This document shows positions 5,747-7,109 of a stretch of DNA of 7,109 nucleotides, piece after piece. Position numbers and translations under genes: made by a program. A model generated the notes under the pieces. That model saw only the letters and a list, made by a program, of their open reading frames with translations. It did no database searches and was not told the origin of the DNA. This DNA is from an uncultured Prevotella sp. (GTDB lineage Bacteria > Bacteroidota > Bacteroidia > Bacteroidales > Bacteroidaceae). How positions within the stretch are numbered: position 1 is the first letter of the stretch; each line of letters opens with the position of its first letter. The stretch covers positions 1 through 7,109 of the forward strand of contig CAKQDG010000107.1 of assembly GCA_934219025.1 (NCBI GenBank). The letters are read 5' to 3'.

Positions 5747-5989
5747 ATGGAAAGAGCATTAATAGAAGAGAAAGTAAGAAATTTTTTGATTGACGACCTC
5801 GAAATCGACGAGGACAAGATCGCTCCGGAGGCTCGCCTCAAGGAAGACCTTGGCATCGACAGCCTCGACTTCGTGGATATCGTGGTAATCGTGGAGAAGA
5901 ATTTCGGTTTTAAAATCAAGCCGGAAGAGATGCAGGGCGTAACAACCCTCAAGCAGTTCTGCGACTACATCGAGAGCAAGGTGGCATAA
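5747..5989 (+). CDS. Acyl carrier protein
   Basis: An 80-residue, strongly acidic four-helix carrier protein of normal ACP length. The 4'-phosphopantetheine attachment serine is S39 in GIDSLDFVDIV, the canonical DSL motif at the start of helix II. It is preceded by ARLKEDLGIDSLD, as in bona fide ACPs, and followed by the FGFKIKPEEM loop and a last helix TLKQFCDYIESKV. It holds intermediates as thioesters for the ketosynthase, ketoreductase and dehydratase encoded nearby. Its place inside the cluster, away from any visible fabF-acpP housekeeping pair, suggests a pathway-dedicated carrier. It is separated from the methyltransferase by a repeat-like spacer of about 120 bases and from the acyltransferase by 30 bases. 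AT-rich noncoding flanks on both sides may set its expression level independently. Confidence 0.95.
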   Translation: MERALIEEKVRNFLIDDLEIDEDKIAPEARLKEDLGIDSLDFVDIVVIVEKNFGFKIKPEEMQGVTTLKQFCDYIESKVA

Positions 5990-6019
5990 GGAACAAAATA
6001 AAAATATTGTCATTGTCTT

Positions 6020-6904
6020 ATGGAGAGCGAGAAGAAAGAATGGGCTGGAACCACTTTCGGCAACCAGTGGATGCACACACACCTCATTGCAAGTCTGCGA
6101 TACATGGATGTGCGTTTGCTCTATATCTTTGCCTATGTGTTCATCGTTCCAGTGTGTCTCGTCCTCAATCCGAGTTATGGCATAATATACCGCTATTTCC
6201 GACAGCGTTTCGGCTATTCGCCGCTTAGGTCGTTCTGGAAAACATACGTCAATCACTGTCGCTTCAGCGAGGTCGTGATAGACAAGTTTGCCATGTATGC
6301 CGGTAAGCACTTCCGTGTGGATGTAGTTGGCAAGGATGTCTTTGACAGACTCGAAACTGCAGAGCCGGGTTTCATGCAGCTAAGCTCGCATATCGGCAAC
6401 TTCGAAATGGCGGGCTATAGCTTGCGCACCAGGCAGAAGCAAATGAATGCACTTGTTTTTGGCGGTGAGAAGGCCACGGTGATGGCAGAGCGCAGCAAGT
6501 TGCTTGCTGGCGGTCATATCCGTATGATTCCAGTAAAGGGAGACATGAGCCATCTTTTCGAGATAAACAATGCTTTGGCTAACAATGAAATTGTGAGTAT
6601 GCCTGCCGACCGCGTGTTTGGTTCGCCAAGAACCATAAGTTTGAAGTTCCTCGGCAAAGAGGCAAAGTTCCCTGTCGGACCGTTCCAGACGGCAACGATG
6701 CGTGAGCTTGACGTCGTTGCCATCAATGTGATGAAAACATCAGTGAAGGGCTATACGGCATACGTTACTCCACTTGCTTATGACAAAACCGCTCCCCGCA
6801 AGGAGCAGATACGCCAACTTGCCGAGAGCTATGTGGCTGAACTGGAGAGTATGGTAAGAAAATATCCGACGCAGTGGTATAACTATTTCGAATTTTGGGG
6901 CTGA
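6020..6904 (+). CDS. LpxL/HtrB-like lysophospholipid acyltransferase
   Basis: A 294-residue protein of the lipid A acyltransferase (LPLAT) superfamily, a size typical for the family. A single hydrophobic segment near the N-terminus (about residues 31-50, VRLLYIFAYVFIVPVCLVLN) would anchor it to the inner membrane. The catalytic HX4E motif is present as H124-IGNF-E129 in LSSHIGNFEMAG. Downstream are the family blocks MPADRVFGSP (194-203), KFPVGPF (216-222) and the C-terminal YPTQWYNYFEFW, equivalent to the P.QW.W..RF ending of LpxL proteins. Family members move an acyl group from ACP to a lipid acceptor on the cytoplasmic face. In this locus the likely donor is the neighbouring ACP loaded with the finished chain, so the product would be lipid-anchored. 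A role in ordinary lipid A synthesis is less likely from context but not excluded. Confidence 0.88.
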   Translation: MESEKKEWAGTTFGNQWMHTHLIASLRYMDVRLLYIFAYVFIVPVCLVLNPSYGIIYRYFRQRFGYSPLRSFWKTYVNHCRFSEVVIDKFAMYAGKHFRVDVVGKDVFDRLETAEPGFMQLSSHIGNFEMAGYSLRTRQKQMNALVFGGEKATVMAERSKLLAGGHIRMIPVKGDMSHLFEINNALANNEIVSMPADRVFGSPRTISLKFLGKEAKFPVGPFQTATMRELDVVAINVMKTSVKGYTAYVTPLAYDKTAPRKEQIRQLAESYVAELESMVRKYPTQWYNYFEFWG

Positions 6905-6939
6905 CGTTTTTTTAATGGACCAGCTAATAAAAGAATATT

Positions 6940-7109
6940 ATGGAATTTGATTTTAACAGTCCAACTCGTGGGCTTTTATGCTCAATTGACATTCATGAGC
7001 TTCTGCCACAGCAGGAGCCGTTTGTCATGGTGGGTAGACTGATTCACTTTGATGAACGGACAACGGAGACGGAAACTGAAATCAAGGCAGACAATATCTT
7101 TGTTGATGA
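6940..7109 (+). CDS. FabZ-like 3-hydroxyacyl-ACP dehydratase (hotdog fold), 5' part only
   Basis: An open frame from ATG at 6940 runs off the window end after 56 codons. Its product begins MEFDFNSPTRGLLCSIDIHE and continues LLPQQEPFVMVGRLIHFDER. The pattern D-I-x-x-L-L-P-x-x-x-P-F-x-M-V matches the N-terminus of FabZ and of the related dehydratases in aryl polyene clusters (compare LPHRYPFLLVDR in FabZ). ETETEIKADNIFVD fits the next strand and loop of the hotdog fold. The catalytic histidine region lies beyond the window. It starts 35 bases after the acyltransferase on the same strand. Dehydration of beta-hydroxyacyl-ACP without a partner enoyl reductase would leave double bonds and so build a polyene. 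The start is reasonable because no in-frame upstream ATG exists before the previous stop; the 6915 ATG is in another frame. Confidence 0.75.
   Translation, partial: MEFDFNSPTRGLLCSIDIHELLPQQEPFVMVGRLIHFDERTTETETEIKADNIFVD

Noticed and set aside
6915..6950. Eleven-codon frame between the acyltransferase and the dehydratase
   Set aside because: Too short, out of frame with the dehydratase, and overlapping its start. It could at most be a coupling peptide, and nothing supports that.

Overview
The window looks like chromosomal DNA of a Bacteroidales bacterium, most likely Prevotella or a close relative. The evidence is A-rich leaders without Shine-Dalgarno sequences in front of the start codons, TAnnTTTG-type promoter boxes, an Rpn/PD-(D/E)XK 'transposase' of the kind abundant in this group, and a divergent PurF-like tail. 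Genus placement is an inference; no marker gene is present.

Left part (1-1991): the 3' end of an amidophosphoribosyltransferase (purF-like) gene reads rightward into a strong bidirectional terminator (449-509). It converges there with a leftward Rpn-family PD-(D/E)XK nuclease gene. That gene appears frameshifted inside a 12-bp tandem repeat: the usual EEGR-repeat tail and C-terminal helix are intact but lie in another frame. Upstream of it is about 660 bp without a convincing protein gene. This stretch holds two identical 32-bp repeats carrying leftward promoter boxes, a run of four odd-centred palindromes, and a probable rightward promoter for the next operon.

Right part (1992-7109): a rightward run of genes forms the beginning of a type II fatty-acid/polyketide-like locus. 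The order is FabG-like ketoreductase, FabB/F-like ketosynthase with intact Cys-His-His, a small AT-rich secreted protein of unknown function, a SAM-dependent O-methyltransferase-like protein, an acyl carrier protein, an LpxL/HtrB-like acyltransferase, and the start of a FabZ-like hotdog dehydratase cut by the window end. This gene content matches the aryl polyene/flexirubin pigment clusters of Bacteroidetes. In that model the ACP carries the growing chain, ketosynthase, ketoreductase and dehydratase perform iterative condensation, reduction and dehydration to a conjugated polyene, the methyltransferase decorates the aryl head, and the acyltransferase moves the product onto a lipid at the membrane. 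The pathway assignment rests on gene content only; the diagnostic ammonia-lyase, chain-length factor and exporter genes would lie to the right, outside the window.

The points most worth a second look are the frameshifted Rpn gene, the promoter-bearing duplicated repeat, the AT-rich secreted gene inside the operon, the His-to-Asp change at the expected catalytic-base position of the methyltransferase, and the repeat-derived spacer plus AATAAC hexamer leader before the ACP gene.
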